In this document: positions 54,227 to 63,190 of the stretch, in pieces
Layout of the letters: every line of letters begins with the position of its first letter
How positions within the stretch are numbered: position 1 is the stretch's first letter
NCBI RefSeq assembly: GCF_003635165.1
Contig: NZ_ML058601.1
Span: 124,001-188,000, forward strand
Length of the DNA stretch: 64,000 bases
DNA from: Burkholderia sp. Nafp2/4-1b
Lineage (GTDB): Bacteria; Pseudomonadota; Gammaproteobacteria; Burkholderiales; Burkholderiaceae
Reading direction: 5' to 3'
Position numbers and translations under genes: made by a program
Notes under the pieces: generated by a model
Told to the model about the DNA's origin: nothing
What the model saw: only the letters and a program-made list of their open reading frames with translations
Databases searched by the model: none

Positions 54227-55009
54227 ATGAAGAGACTGATTGCCGCCGTATCGATCGCCCTGCTCGCGGTATCGGCAGGCCCCGCCGTCGCGAAGGACTG
54301 GACCACGCTGCGCTTCGGCACCGACGCCAGCTACGCGCCGTTCGAATCGAAGGCGCCCGACGGCAAGCTCGTCGGCTTCGACATCGACCTCGGCAACGAG
54401 ATCTGCGCGCGGCTGAAGGCCAAGTGCGTGTGGCTCGAGAACGATTTCGACGGGATGATCCCGGCACTGAAGGCGAAGAAGTTCGACGCGGTGCTGTCGT
54501 CGATGTCGATCACCGCGCAGCGCGCCGAGCAGATCGGCTTCACGACGAAGATCTACAACCAGCCGACGCGCCTCGTCGTGAAGAAGGGTTCGGCGCTGCT
54601 GCCGACGGCCGAATCGCTGAAGGGCAAGTCGATCGGCGTCGAACAGGGCACGACGCAGGAAGCGTATGCGAAGGCGTACTGGGCGAAGCAAGGCGCGAAC
54701 GTCGTGTCGTACCAGAACCAGGACGGCGTGTATGCGGACCTCACGGCGGGCCGCCTCGACGCCGCGCTGCAGGACGAGGTGCAGGCCGCGATCGGCTTCC
54801 TGAAGTCGCCGCGCGGCGCGGGCTACGAGTTCGTCGGGCCGGAGCTCGTCGATGAAAAGGTGCTCGGCGTCGGCGCCGGCATCGGGCTGCGCAAGGAAGA
54901 CAGCGACCTGAAGGCGAAGATCGACCGCGCGATCCTCGACATGGTCAAGGACGGCACCTACAAGCGGCTCGCGTCGAAGTACTTCGACTTCGACATCTAC
55001 GGCGGCTGA
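54227..55009 (+). CDS. Periplasmic amino-acid binding protein (Lys/Arg/Orn type)
   Basis: 260-residue family 3 solute-binding protein. Signal peptide to about AVA (residue 22), then TLRFGTDASYAPFESKAPDG and GFDIDLGNEICARLKAKC; these are hallmarks of ArgT/HisJ-type proteins. An AAGGA site precedes the ATG. No permease or ATPase gene lies in the window, so it must use a transporter encoded elsewhere, or signal. Confidence 0.88.
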   Translation: MKRLIAAVSIALLAVSAGPAVAKDWTTLRFGTDASYAPFESKAPDGKLVGFDIDLGNEICARLKAKCVWLENDFDGMIPALKAKKFDAVLSSMSITAQRAEQIGFTTKIYNQPTRLVVKKGSALLPTAESLKGKSIGVEQGTTQEAYAKAYWAKQGANVVSYQNQDGVYADLTAGRLDAALQDEVQAAIGFLKSPRGAGYEFVGPELVDEKVLGVGAGIGLRKEDSDLKAKIDRAILDMVKDGTYKRLASKYFDFDIYGG

Positions 55010-56002
55010 AGCGGCGTCGCGCGCGCACGGGTGAAATGCCCGGCGCGCGCGGCCCGACCGCCCCTCCCCTCGCCGCCGGACGGCGACACCTCCCTGACGT
55101 TCGCCGTCGCGACGCTCTCATCACCCGTGTCGCGCCACCGGATGTCGCCGATCGTTCGCGTTGCAAACGGATCGCCTGCGCTGGCGACCGCAGGCGCTCG
55201 ACGTCGTCAATAAGCGAAAACCGGGCGCCGGGGAGCCGGTGCACGCGTACACATCCCCATCCGGAGCGGATTGGCCAGCAGGAAAGCGCCGGCCCGGCGC
55301 GGATGACCGGGTATCAGCCGGATCCGCCTCGCACCGGGCGCGGAGAGATGGCCTGTCGACGCATGCCGGCCGGCGGCAAGATGCGCGGTCGACTGGCGAT
55401 GGGTCGAATCACTACGATCGCGGCCTGACGGCCGCTGCGTGTGGCGATCGTTCATCATTTTTCTACCCCGTTTGATCCGTTGCTTGTGCCGGCAACCGGA
55501 CGCCGCCGGTGCCCCGACGATCCGACGACGACGGCCCATGCCGGCCGGAACGCGGCTCGTGATGGCCCGTTTCCGCCGATCATCCCCGCGGACTGCATCC
55601 TGGCCGGTTCTCGCAAGGTTCGCTGGCGAACCGGCCGGACGCGACGTCGTCGACGCTCGTATCCAGTTCTTCGCAAGGAGCGGGCCAGCGTCGCGCGCGG
55701 CCGTCGGGACAAGGCTTTCGTCGGACAAGCCCGCGGCGCGAACGGCCGGGGCATGCAGGAAGTTGCGAAACTGAAACATGCCGCGCGCGGGCCGCATCGG
55801 CCGTGCGGCTGCAACGCCTTGCCGGACAAGGCGGCAGGACGATCCGGAAAATTGTTCCGGCGCGGGCGGTGCGTCGTCGCCGGCATTTGCCGCGGCTATC
55901 GGCATGGCCGCCGACACGAAATGTTTCACGCCCTTTACACGCGGCCGGACGCAGCCGGACGCCGTGTCGCCTGGGCCGGCTCGATGGCGCGCCCGCCTCG
56001 GC
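55010..56002. other. About 1 kb without a credible gene
   Basis: Open frames exist on both strands (for example 55207-55929 on the minus strand) but their composition is Arg/Ala-rich, without recognisable motifs, and they are not preceded by ribosome sites. No repeats, RNA or promoters stand out. It may be decayed sequence or a long regulatory region. Confidence 0.5.
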
Positions 56003-57475
56003 TCAACCGACCCGCTGGTGGTCGGCGTCGTCCGGCGGCGACGCCTCCTTGCCGCCGTTGTCGCCGTTGTTGTCGTGATCGTTGAGCCCGTGCTCGATCA
56101 TCATCCGGTACAGCGTCACGCGCGAGATGCCGAGTTCGGCGGCGGCCTTGTTGATCCGGTGATCGTTGCGCAGCAGCGCGTTCTCGATGGCCGTGCGCTC
56201 GGCGAGCGAACGCGCCTGCTCGAGCGTCACGGGCTCGGTTTCGCCCGGTACGTCGAGGCCGAGATCGTGCGGCGTCAGCAACCGGCTCTCGGCCATCACG
56301 ATCGCGCGGCGCACCCGGTTGATCAGCTCGCGCACGTTGCCGGGCCACTCGTAGCGGCGCATCGCGTCGAGCGCGGCCGACGTGAAGCCGCTGATCTTGC
56401 GGCCGCTGTCGGACTTGTATTTCTGCAGCACATAGTGCGCGAGGATGTCGATGTCCTTGCCGCGCGCGCGCAGCGGCGGCTCGTGAATGCGCAGCACGCA
56501 AAGCCGGTGATAGAGGTCCGCGCGGAAGCGGCCGGTTTCGACCGCGCCGTCGAGATCGACGTGCGTGGCCGAGATGATTCGCACGTCGACCGAAATCGAT
56601 TCCTGCCCGCCGAGCCGCTCGATCTTCCCTTCCTGCAGGAAGCGCAGCAGGCTCGCCTGGCTTTCGACCGGCATGTCGCCGATTTCGTCGAGAAACAGCG
56701 TGCCGCCGTGCGCGGATTCGATCCGGCCCGCCCGCCGCTGGTTCGCGCCGGTGAACGCACCGCGCTCGTAGCCGAACAGTTCCGACTGCAGCAGGTGATG
56801 CGGAATCGCGCCGCAGTTGATCGCGACGAACGGCCCCTTGCCGCGCGCCGAGCGCTCGTGGATCGCGAGTGCCGTCAGTTCCTTGCCGGTGCCCGACTCG
56901 CCGGAGATGAACACGCTCGCATCGGTTTTCGCGACCTTGCGGATCGTGCTGAACAGCTGCTGCATCGCTTCGCAGTTGCCGATCATCCCGTGCTCGCCGA
57001 TCGACGCCGCGTATGCCGCGCCGTCGACACGATCGAGCGCGGCCATCCCGCGCGCATGGCCGAGCACGTGGGAAATCCATTCATACGGCAACGGCAGCGT
57101 CACGTAATCGAAACAATAGCTGCGGATCAGTTCGCGCACGGCAGCGCTGATCGTGACGCCGGCCTGCGCGGTGGCAATCCAGCCGATCGCCGGCTGGCTC
57201 AGGCACGCCTTCAGCGCCGGATAGTCGCGCGACGTGAAGCCCGTGAAATCGATGAGCCCGGCCGCGATATTCGCGCCGGACGTCATGTTCTGCGCGGCGC
57301 CGGCTGTCTTCGCGACCGTGATTTCCCAGCCGAGGCCGCGCAGTTGCGCCAGCAACGGTTCGTCGGGCGAACGCATGATCACGAACAGCTTGCGTCCGGC
57401 CTCGGGAGCTGTAACGGACACGAGCGGCATCTCGGGCGCCGCCGACCCGTTTGCGTCGGGTGACCTTGCAACCAT
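56003..57475 (-). CDS. VpsR-like sigma-54-family transcriptional activator
   Basis: 490 residues. The N-terminal receiver-like domain (KLFVIMRSPDEPLLAQLRGLGWE) lacks a clear phospho-acceptor Asp and resembles the VpsR group, which senses c-di-GMP and drives exopolysaccharide genes. The AAA+ domain is intact: Walker A GESGTGKE, sigma-54-contacting GAFTGA, Walker B GTLFLDEIGDMP. The C-terminal Fis helix is INKAAAELGISRVTLYRM. The start at 57475 has a GGGGA site; the open frame runs 91 codons further. It lies 4 kb from bceK. Confidence 0.85.
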   Translation of the reverse strand: MVARSPDANGSAAPEMPLVSVTAPEAGRKLFVIMRSPDEPLLAQLRGLGWEITVAKTAGAAQNMTSGANIAAGLIDFTGFTSRDYPALKACLSQPAIGWIATAQAGVTISAAVRELIRSYCFDYVTLPLPYEWISHVLGHARGMAALDRVDGAAYAASIGEHGMIGNCEAMQQLFSTIRKVAKTDASVFISGESGTGKELTALAIHERSARGKGPFVAINCGAIPHHLLQSELFGYERGAFTGANQRRAGRIESAHGGTLFLDEIGDMPVESQASLLRFLQEGKIERLGGQESISVDVRIISATHVDLDGAVETGRFRADLYHRLCVLRIHEPPLRARGKDIDILAHYVLQKYKSDSGRKISGFTSAALDAMRRYEWPGNVRELINRVRRAIVMAESRLLTPHDLGLDVPGETEPVTLEQARSLAERTAIENALLRNDHRINKAAAELGISRVTLYRMMIEHGLNDHDNNGDNGGKEASPPDDADHQRVG

Positions 57476-57912
57476 CGTTGTTCCCCGCTTGGCGTTGGTA
57501 TCGCGCGCCGGCTCGCCGCCGCGTACGACGGACCTCGATCGAACCGACATATTGGCCGCATTTTCATCCGAATAAAATCCCCCCGGGTAACAATCGCGCG
57601 TCGGCGGAATCCATTCATGAACGGTATAACGATGCCGCCGATGCGCGGCTAGATGGGTGTTATCCCGGTGGCGCGGTGCGCGCGAAGCGAAGCCGCACGC
57701 GTGGCGAACCCGCGGAGCCGCGCCAATACCGGGGTGCCGGGGCGGCACGCTATCGGGGATGCGCGGGATCGAAGCAGCGGCAAGCGGCGGCGCGGCCCGG
57801 CGGCCGTCCCGGCGCCCGCACGCGCAATCGTTTCCGCTTGATATCGGTCAATCGTCGAATGGCGTGCGGTTGATGCAGGAACGCAACACGCGCGGCATCT
57901 CGCGCGGCGGCG
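57476..57912. other. Intergenic region upstream of the sigma-54 activator gene
   Basis: 437 bases with no gene seen. It should contain the activator's promoter; I did not find a -24/-12 sigma-54 site. Confidence 0.45.
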
Positions 57913-58830
57913 TCAGCGTCCCGATGCGAGGGGCGCGAGCGCGTTGGCGCGGCCCCGGCCGGCCGACGCGCCGTCGTGTTCGCCATAGGCGGCGACGAGC
58001 GCATCGACGCGCGCGAGGTGGTGACGGTTGTCGTGGTCCCACGGGTGGAAGCCCGGCCGCAGGAAGCTCAGCCATTCGCCGGCGATGCGCGGAAACAGCC
58101 CGCGCCGCGGCCCGTACAGGAATGCGAGCATGCGCAGCGTGCCGCGCACGTGATGGCCGGCGCCGCGATCGCGCCACAGCAGCGTCACGTGCAGCAGGAA
58201 CACGGTCGGCCAGAACGTCAGCGTCGTCAGCAGATACACGCCGACGCGAATCAGGTAGCGGCGCAGGCCGGGCTTCATCACCGCGTTCCACACGTCGAAG
58301 GACACGGCCTTGTGCTCGGTTTCCTCGAGCGCATGCCATACCCACATCTGGCGGTAGCCTTCGACCGAGCCTTCGAGGCGCGTCGGGTCGCGCAGGAGCC
58401 AGTCCGCGAGCATCGCCGTGTAGTGTTCGGCCGCGACCGTATGCGCGAGCTGCACCGAATGCGGCAGCACGCGCTTCATGAAGCCGAGCACGGCCCACAC
58501 GCGCCTGTCGAGCTTGCGCGCGGGCAGCCGGTTCGCCTGCATCAGTTCGTTGTATTCGACGTGCTCGCGCGTGTGCATCGCCTCCTGGCCGATGAAGCCG
58601 AGTACCTGGCGCTTCAGCACGGGATCGTCGAGCCGGTCGCGATAGTTGCGCACCGAATCCATGAAAAAGCGTTCGCCGGCCGGAAACAGCAGCGACAGCG
58701 CGTTGAAGAAGTGGGTCACGTGCGGGCCGAGCCCATGCCAGTCCTTCGCGCGTTCGACCGGCAGGTCGAAGCGCAGGTCGCGGCGCACCGGCATCACCTC
58801 GGCCGCGGTGGCGGAAGCGGCTGACTTCAT
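57913..58830 (-). CDS. PF10118 metal-dependent hydrolase family protein
   Basis: 305 residues, largely helical. Conserved metal-ligand patterns of a ferritin-like diiron fold are visible: FIGQEAMHTREHVEYNELM and WHALEETEHKAVSFDVW. A hydrophobic pair around residues 200-240 suggests membrane association. The family is called metal-dependent hydrolase but its reaction is not established. The start at 58830 (MKSAASATAAEVMPVRRDL) has AAGGAG. Confidence 0.82.
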   Translation of the reverse strand: MKSAASATAAEVMPVRRDLRFDLPVERAKDWHGLGPHVTHFFNALSLLFPAGERFFMDSVRNYRDRLDDPVLKRQVLGFIGQEAMHTREHVEYNELMQANRLPARKLDRRVWAVLGFMKRVLPHSVQLAHTVAAEHYTAMLADWLLRDPTRLEGSVEGYRQMWVWHALEETEHKAVSFDVWNAVMKPGLRRYLIRVGVYLLTTLTFWPTVFLLHVTLLWRDRGAGHHVRGTLRMLAFLYGPRRGLFPRIAGEWLSFLRPGFHPWDHDNRHHLARVDALVAAYGEHDGASAGRGRANALAPLASGR

Positions 58831-59308
58831 GTTCGTGGTTCTCCTTGTTTTCGGGCGGCCCGGAAGCCGTCGCGGCCTTGCCGGCGCGGGCCCGGGCAGC
58901 GCATCGCGCAACGCCGAAATCTTGACATCGACAGCTGTAACGATAGGCGTCGGCCGGCGCCGCGCGCAAGCCCGCACGGTAGACGCGCCCTTCCAAACAG
59001 CGCGCGGTCGTCAGCATGGAAAAATCGACGCCGGAACGGCGTCCGGGCGGGCCGGAATTCGAACGCGCATACCGGCGGGAGCGTGACTCGCGCGCAGCTC
59101 ACGCGCGGACCGTAACGCGCCTGAAAGCCCCGTGCGATGAAGGTCTGGGGACACCGTGCGGCGGCGCGCCGTGCTACGGCGTGCAGCCGGGTCTCACCGA
59201 TTCATACGCGCGCCCAGGTCAGGCGGTGCAACCTCGTCAATCCGGTTGTCGAAAAATTCAAACGCGCGTTCCATTCGCGGTTGGAGCGCGATGCGTGGCG
59301 GCCGCCGC

Positions 59309-59347
59309 GATCGACGCGGGATCGACGCGAGATCGACACGGGATCGG
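59309..59347. repeat. 11-base tandem repeat, about 3.5 copies
   Basis: GATCGACGCGG, GATCGACGCGA, GATCGACACGG and a partial GATCGG run head-to-tail. Confidence 0.9.
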
Positions 59348-59395
59348 CCCGTAACCGCGCGTTCGCCGCGCGCGGCGGCCCCCTGCGCGCTCGCC

Positions 59396-59401
59396 TACAA
59401 T
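59396..59401 (+). promoter_or_regulatory. -10 box of the FKBP gene
   Basis: TACAAT, 35 bases before the ATG, followed by an AGGAGA ribosome site. Confidence 0.5.
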
Positions 59402-59435
59402 AGCGGTTTTACCCAACCCCTTTTCAGGAGAAGTC

Positions 59436-59777
59436 ATGTCTGTCACCACGACCGCATCGGGCCTCAAAATCGAAGACCTGACCGAAGGCACCGGCGCGGA
59501 AGCGCAAGCCGGCAAGACCGTCAGCGTCCACTACACGGGCTGGCTGACCGACGGTCAGAAATTCGACTCGAGCAAGGACCGCAACGACCCGTTCGCGTTC
59601 GTGCTCGGCGGCGGCATGGTCATCAAGGGCTGGGACGAAGGCGTGCAGGGCATGAAAGTCGGCGGCGTGCGTCGCCTGACGATCCCGCCGCAACTCGCCT
59701 ACGGCCCGCGCGGCGCAGGCGGCGTGATCCCGCCGAACGCGACGCTCGTGTTCGAAGTCGAACTGCTCGACGTCTGA
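59436..59777 (+). CDS. FKBP-type peptidyl-prolyl cis-trans isomerase
   Basis: 113-residue single-domain FKBP, cytoplasmic (no signal peptide). Active-site residues are in [30 protein letters not shown] and [24 protein letters not shown], all matching human FKBP12-like proteins. Well-placed AGGAGA site. The AraC gene follows 26 bases later and may be co-transcribed. Confidence 0.95.
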   Translation: MSVTTTASGLKIEDLTEGTGAEAQAGKTVSVHYTGWLTDGQKFDSSKDRNDPFAFVLGGGMVIKGWDEGVQGMKVGGVRRLTIPPQLAYGPRGAGGVIPPNATLVFEVELLDV

Positions 59778-59803
59778 CGACGCCGCCGGCCGACGCCCTT
59801 CCG

Positions 59804-60571
59804 ATGGATCGCATCCCGTCTCCCGCCATCGCGCTGCGCCGTTACGACACGTGCGAAGCGTCCGACGTGCACGACTTCCACCAGGTCGTGCTCGGCGTCG
59901 ACGGCGCGATGGTGATGGCGGTGGACGGCGTCGGCCAGCGCATCGACCGGCACGCCGCATGGCTGATTCCGGCCGGCGCGCGCCACGATTATTCGGGCCT
60001 CGGCGACAATCGCCAGCTCGTGCTCGACCTGCCCGCCGCGTCGCTCGCGGTGCCGCAGCGGTTGTTCGACAGCGCGCGGGCAGTGGCGATCGATCCGGCA
60101 CTGACGTCGCTCGTCGCGCACGTCGCGGCCGCGGCCGCGCAGCTCGACGGGCCGGCCGGCGACACGCCGCACGCACATCGCTTCCAGTGGCAGGCCGCCG
60201 CGCGGCTGTGCGATGCGCTGCTCGGCGACGCACACCTCGCCGCGCCCGCGGCGGGCCTCGATTTCGCGCGCATCGACCGTTGGCTGCGGGCCCGGCTCGC
60301 GGAGCCGCTGCGCATCGCCGATCTCGCCGCGCACTGCGGCTACGGGATGCGCCGGTTTCATCAACTGTTCGTCGACGCGTTCGGCGAAACCCCGCATCGC
60401 TACCTGCAGCGGCTGCGGCTCGACGCCGCCGTCGTGCTGCTCGCCGACGGCCGCCATCCGCTCGTCGACATCGCCGGCATGGTCGGCTTCGCCGACCAGA
60501 GCACCTTCACGCACGCGTTCACGAAGCGCTTCGGCGTCGCGCCGGGGCGCTGGCGCGGCGAACGGCACTGA
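59804..60571 (+). CDS. AraC-family transcriptional regulator
   Basis: 255 residues. An N-terminal cupin-like sensing part (HDFHQVVLGVDGAMVMAVDG) is followed by two helix-turn-helices (IADLAAHCGYGMRRFHQLFVDAFGETPHRYLQRLRL and DIAGMVGFADQSTFTHAFTKRFGVAPGRWR). The ATG at 59804 suits the FKBP spacing; the frame is open upstream through the FKBP gene. Targets unknown. Confidence 0.88.
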   Translation: MDRIPSPAIALRRYDTCEASDVHDFHQVVLGVDGAMVMAVDGVGQRIDRHAAWLIPAGARHDYSGLGDNRQLVLDLPAASLAVPQRLFDSARAVAIDPALTSLVAHVAAAAAQLDGPAGDTPHAHRFQWQAAARLCDALLGDAHLAAPAAGLDFARIDRWLRARLAEPLRIADLAAHCGYGMRRFHQLFVDAFGETPHRYLQRLRLDAAVVLLADGRHPLVDIAGMVGFADQSTFTHAFTKRFGVAPGRWRGERH

Positions 60572-60630
60572 GCGCTGCCGCGCACCGCGCGAGCTTGCAG
60601 GAACGCCGTGCCACGGCGCGGGCAAGCATT

Positions 60631-60660
60631 CGTTGCGGTTGTTGCGTTGCGGTTGTTGCG
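60631..60660. repeat. 14-base tandem duplication
   Basis: CGTTGCGGTTGTTG occurs twice in direct succession (60631-60644, 60645-60658), then CG. It lies in the convergent gap after the AraC gene. Confidence 0.9.
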
Positions 60661-60750
60661 GAACGCCTTCCATTCCGACTCGTTCGAATACGCGAGAATC
60701 ACGCCGTCGAACGCAATCGCACGAATCGCGGCGTTGCGACCGCAAACGGC

Positions 60751-60785
60751 AAAATGCCGACTCGCCCGAACCGGGCGGCCGGCAT
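60751..60785 (-). terminator. Terminator at the end of the bce gene cluster
   Basis: Outer stem ATGCCG/CGGCAT and inner stem CGCCCG/CGGGCG around an AAC loop, with an internal loop. On the minus strand it is followed by TTTT. It lies 55 bases after the bceK stop. Confidence 0.7.
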
Positions 60786-60839
60786 GCGAACCGGACGCAC
60801 ACGGAGATGCGCCCGATCGTACCGTCGTGCGGAGCGGTT

Positions 60840-62006
60840 TCAGCCCGCCGCCTGGATCGCCTCTTCATACACGCCGGCGACGCGTCGCGCGATCACCGCG
60901 TTGTCGAAATTGTCGCGCGCATAGCGCTTGCACGCGGCTTCGTCCGGCAGCGCGATCGCGCCCGACAGCGCCGCGCCGAGCCCTTCCGCGATCGCGTCCG
61001 CGCCGGTCGACGGCAACACGAGATCGTCCGACAGCCCGGCGACCGCCTCGGGCAGCCCGCCGACCGGCGTGACCAGCACCGGCGTGCCGGACGCGAGCGA
61101 TTCGACCGTGATCAGCCCGAAGCCTTCGAGCGCGACCGTCGGCACGACGCTGACCGTCGCCGCGCGATACAGCGCCGCGAGATGGTTGTCGGGCACGAAG
61201 CCGAGCAGCTTCACGTTGTCCTGCAGCCCGGCCGCATCGATGCGCTGCTGCAGTTCCTCGGCGAGCTTGCCCTTGCCGGCGATCAACAGCAGCACGTCCG
61301 GATGGCGGCGCTTGACGACGCCGATCGCGTCGACCAGATCCTCCAGCCCCATGCGCCGCACGAGCCGGCGCACGGCCAGCACGATCGGCCGGTCCTGCGG
61401 CAGTTGCAGCTTGTGCCGCGCCTCGGCCGGCGTGAGCGGTGTATCGAACTGCGCGGTATCGACGCAGCCGGGAATCACGCGCACGCGCGACGGCTCGATG
61501 CCGTAGCGGTTCGTCAGGATCTGGCCGAACGCCTGCGACAGCACGATGAGGCGCGACGAGCGTGTATAGACGGCCTGTTCGAGATAGCGCTTCGCGCGCT
61601 GGCCGAGCGACGCGGCGCCCTCGACCTGGCTTTCGTCGGCCCACGGCCCCTGGAAGTGCGACACCTGCGGAATCCCGCGCGTCACGTCGAGACCCGGGAA
61701 CGTGTACAGCGCGAAGTGCGACGAGATCACGTCCGGCCGCTCGCTGCGGATTTCATCGCGCAGCGCACGGCGCGCGGCGAGCATCCGGCGCGCGAGCGGC
61801 TGCGATGCGGGCCCGAAGCCCTGGATCGCGCCGCCCGTGTCGTCTGCGACCTTCGGCGAGCCGGCGACGAGCCCGCGCACCTCGACGCCCGCACCGGGCA
61901 ATGCGCCGACGAGCGAGTAGTACATCCGGTCGAGGCCGCCCGCGCGTTCGGGAAACCAGTGCATGCCGATTTGCAACGATTTGATCGGCCGGGAAGAAAG
62001 GGACAT
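60840..62006 (-). CDS. bceK: Glycosyltransferase family 4, last gene of the bce-I cluster
   Basis: 388-residue GT4 transferase. N-terminal acceptor domain (IGMHWFPERAGGLDRMYYSLVG), C-terminal nucleotide-sugar domain with LAVRRLVRRMGLEDLVDAI and the GT4 signature VALEGFGLITVESLASGTPVLVTPVGGLPE. The start overlaps the bceJ stop (ATGA). Symbol assigned by order: partial polymerase, then two GT4 genes, then terminator, as I recall for the end of B. cepacia-complex bce-I, which makes cepacian. The specific sugar is not readable. Confidence 0.82.
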   Translation of the reverse strand: MSLSSRPIKSLQIGMHWFPERAGGLDRMYYSLVGALPGAGVEVRGLVAGSPKVADDTGGAIQGFGPASQPLARRMLAARRALRDEIRSERPDVISSHFALYTFPGLDVTRGIPQVSHFQGPWADESQVEGAASLGQRAKRYLEQAVYTRSSRLIVLSQAFGQILTNRYGIEPSRVRVIPGCVDTAQFDTPLTPAEARHKLQLPQDRPIVLAVRRLVRRMGLEDLVDAIGVVKRRHPDVLLLIAGKGKLAEELQQRIDAAGLQDNVKLLGFVPDNHLAALYRAATVSVVPTVALEGFGLITVESLASGTPVLVTPVGGLPEAVAGLSDDLVLPSTGADAIAEGLGAALSGAIALPDEAACKRYARDNFDNAVIARRVAGVYEEAIQAAG

Positions 62007-63190
62007 CACGACTGCTCCTGCGTGATCGCATGCTCGACGCGCTCGAAGGCGGACGGCTGCGAGGGTTGGCCGATGCGCTGGTAGAGCGCGACGTACTGGG
62101 CGCCCATGCGGGCCCAGCCGAAACGGGTCATCAGTTCGCGGGCCGCGTCGCCCATCGCGCGACAGGTGTCGCGCGATGCCGCGAGCGAACCGATCGCCTG
62201 CGCGAGCGCGGCCGGATCGTCGGGGTCTTCCAGCACGATCCCGCAGTCGCGCGTGATGATTTCCGCGCCGCCGGCAGTGCGCGCGGTGACGACCGGCAGC
62301 CCGGCCGCCATCGCTTCCAGCAGCGACAGGCTCATCGCTTCGTAGCGCGACGGAAACACGTACGCGTCGACCGAGCGCATCAGCGTCGGCATGTTCTTCA
62401 CGAGCCCGAGGAAATGCACGCGCGACGCGATGCCGAGCGCGCGCGCCTCGTCCGGATACGGGCTGCCGGGCAGATAGCCGGCGACCGCCAGATGGACGTT
62501 CTCGGGCAGCTTCGTCAGCGCCTTCAGCACGGTGCCGAGGTTCTTGCGCGGCGTGCGCAGGTCGCCGACGAACAGCAGCAGGAACGCGTCGTCGGGCAAC
62601 TTGAACGCCGCGCGGTCGGCCTGCGCGCCGGCGAACGCGCTGCCGTCGACGCCGTTGTAGATCACGCTGATCTTGCGGCTGTCGATGCCGAGCGCGGCGA
62701 TCTCGTCGGCCACCTTCTGCGACACGGCCGTGATCGCGCGAGAACGCTTGTACGCCCAGCGCTCGAGCACGGTATTCACGCGCGTGTACACGTACTGGTA
62801 CGCCGACCACAGCCCCTTGGTCGGGCCGAACGGGTAGTACGGACTCTTGAACCAGCCGCCGTGCACGAAGTGCGCGGTATTCACGTCGGCCTTGATCCAC
62901 GAGATGAAGCCATTCACGTGCAGCACGTCGTACTCGCTGCGGTGCGCGCGCAGCCAGGCCGCGCTCTTCAGCGCGAACACCTGCTGCTTGACGAGATTGG
63001 ACGGCCAGAAGCCGCCGACCTTCACCGGCACCCAGCGCACGCGCGGGTCGGCCAGCAGCTCGGGCGCGACATGCGATGCAACCAGCGTGACTTCGTAGTG
63101 TTCGGCCAGCGCCGCGCGCGCGATTTCGTAATTGACGCGGCCCTGCCCGTCGTTATGTCGCACGACGTGCGTGACGATCGCGATTCTCAA
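62006..63190 (-). CDS. bceJ: Glycosyltransferase family 4 in the bce-I cluster
   Basis: 394-residue GT4 transferase starting with TTG (MRIAIVTHVVRHNDGQGRVN when read as Met). GGGGAGG lies just upstream, and no ATG is in frame near the fold start. The C-terminal donor site is SRYEAMSLSLLEAMAAGLPVVTARTAGGAEII. The TTG overlaps the bceI stop (TTGA) and the stop overlaps the bceK start, so the three genes are translated as a unit. Symbol by cluster order. Confidence 0.82.
   Translation of the reverse strand: MRIAIVTHVVRHNDGQGRVNYEIARAALAEHYEVTLVASHVAPELLADPRVRWVPVKVGGFWPSNLVKQQVFALKSAAWLRAHRSEYDVLHVNGFISWIKADVNTAHFVHGGWFKSPYYPFGPTKGLWSAYQYVYTRVNTVLERWAYKRSRAITAVSQKVADEIAALGIDSRKISVIYNGVDGSAFAGAQADRAAFKLPDDAFLLLFVGDLRTPRKNLGTVLKALTKLPENVHLAVAGYLPGSPYPDEARALGIASRVHFLGLVKNMPTLMRSVDAYVFPSRYEAMSLSLLEAMAAGLPVVTARTAGGAEIITRDCGIVLEDPDDPAALAQAIGSLAASRDTCRAMGDAARELMTRFGWARMGAQYVALYQRIGQPSQPSAFERVEHAITQEQS

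Larger units (their letters stand above)
58831..59435. other. 605-base divergent intergenic region
   Basis: It separates the PF10118 gene and the FKBP gene. It contains an 11-base tandem repeat at 59309-59347 and the FKBP promoter. No gene seen. Confidence 0.55.

Noticed and set aside
55207..55929. 240-codon minus-strand frame in the gene-free kilobase
   Set aside because: No motif, no ribosome site, and composition like shadows elsewhere.
57476..57912. Sigma-54 promoter upstream of the VpsR-like gene
   Set aside because: I found no GG-N10-GC pattern with the TGGCAC and TTGC blocks at correct spacing.
59309..59347. CRISPR-like array
   Set aside because: Repeats of 11 bases are contiguous with no spacers, and no cas genes are present.
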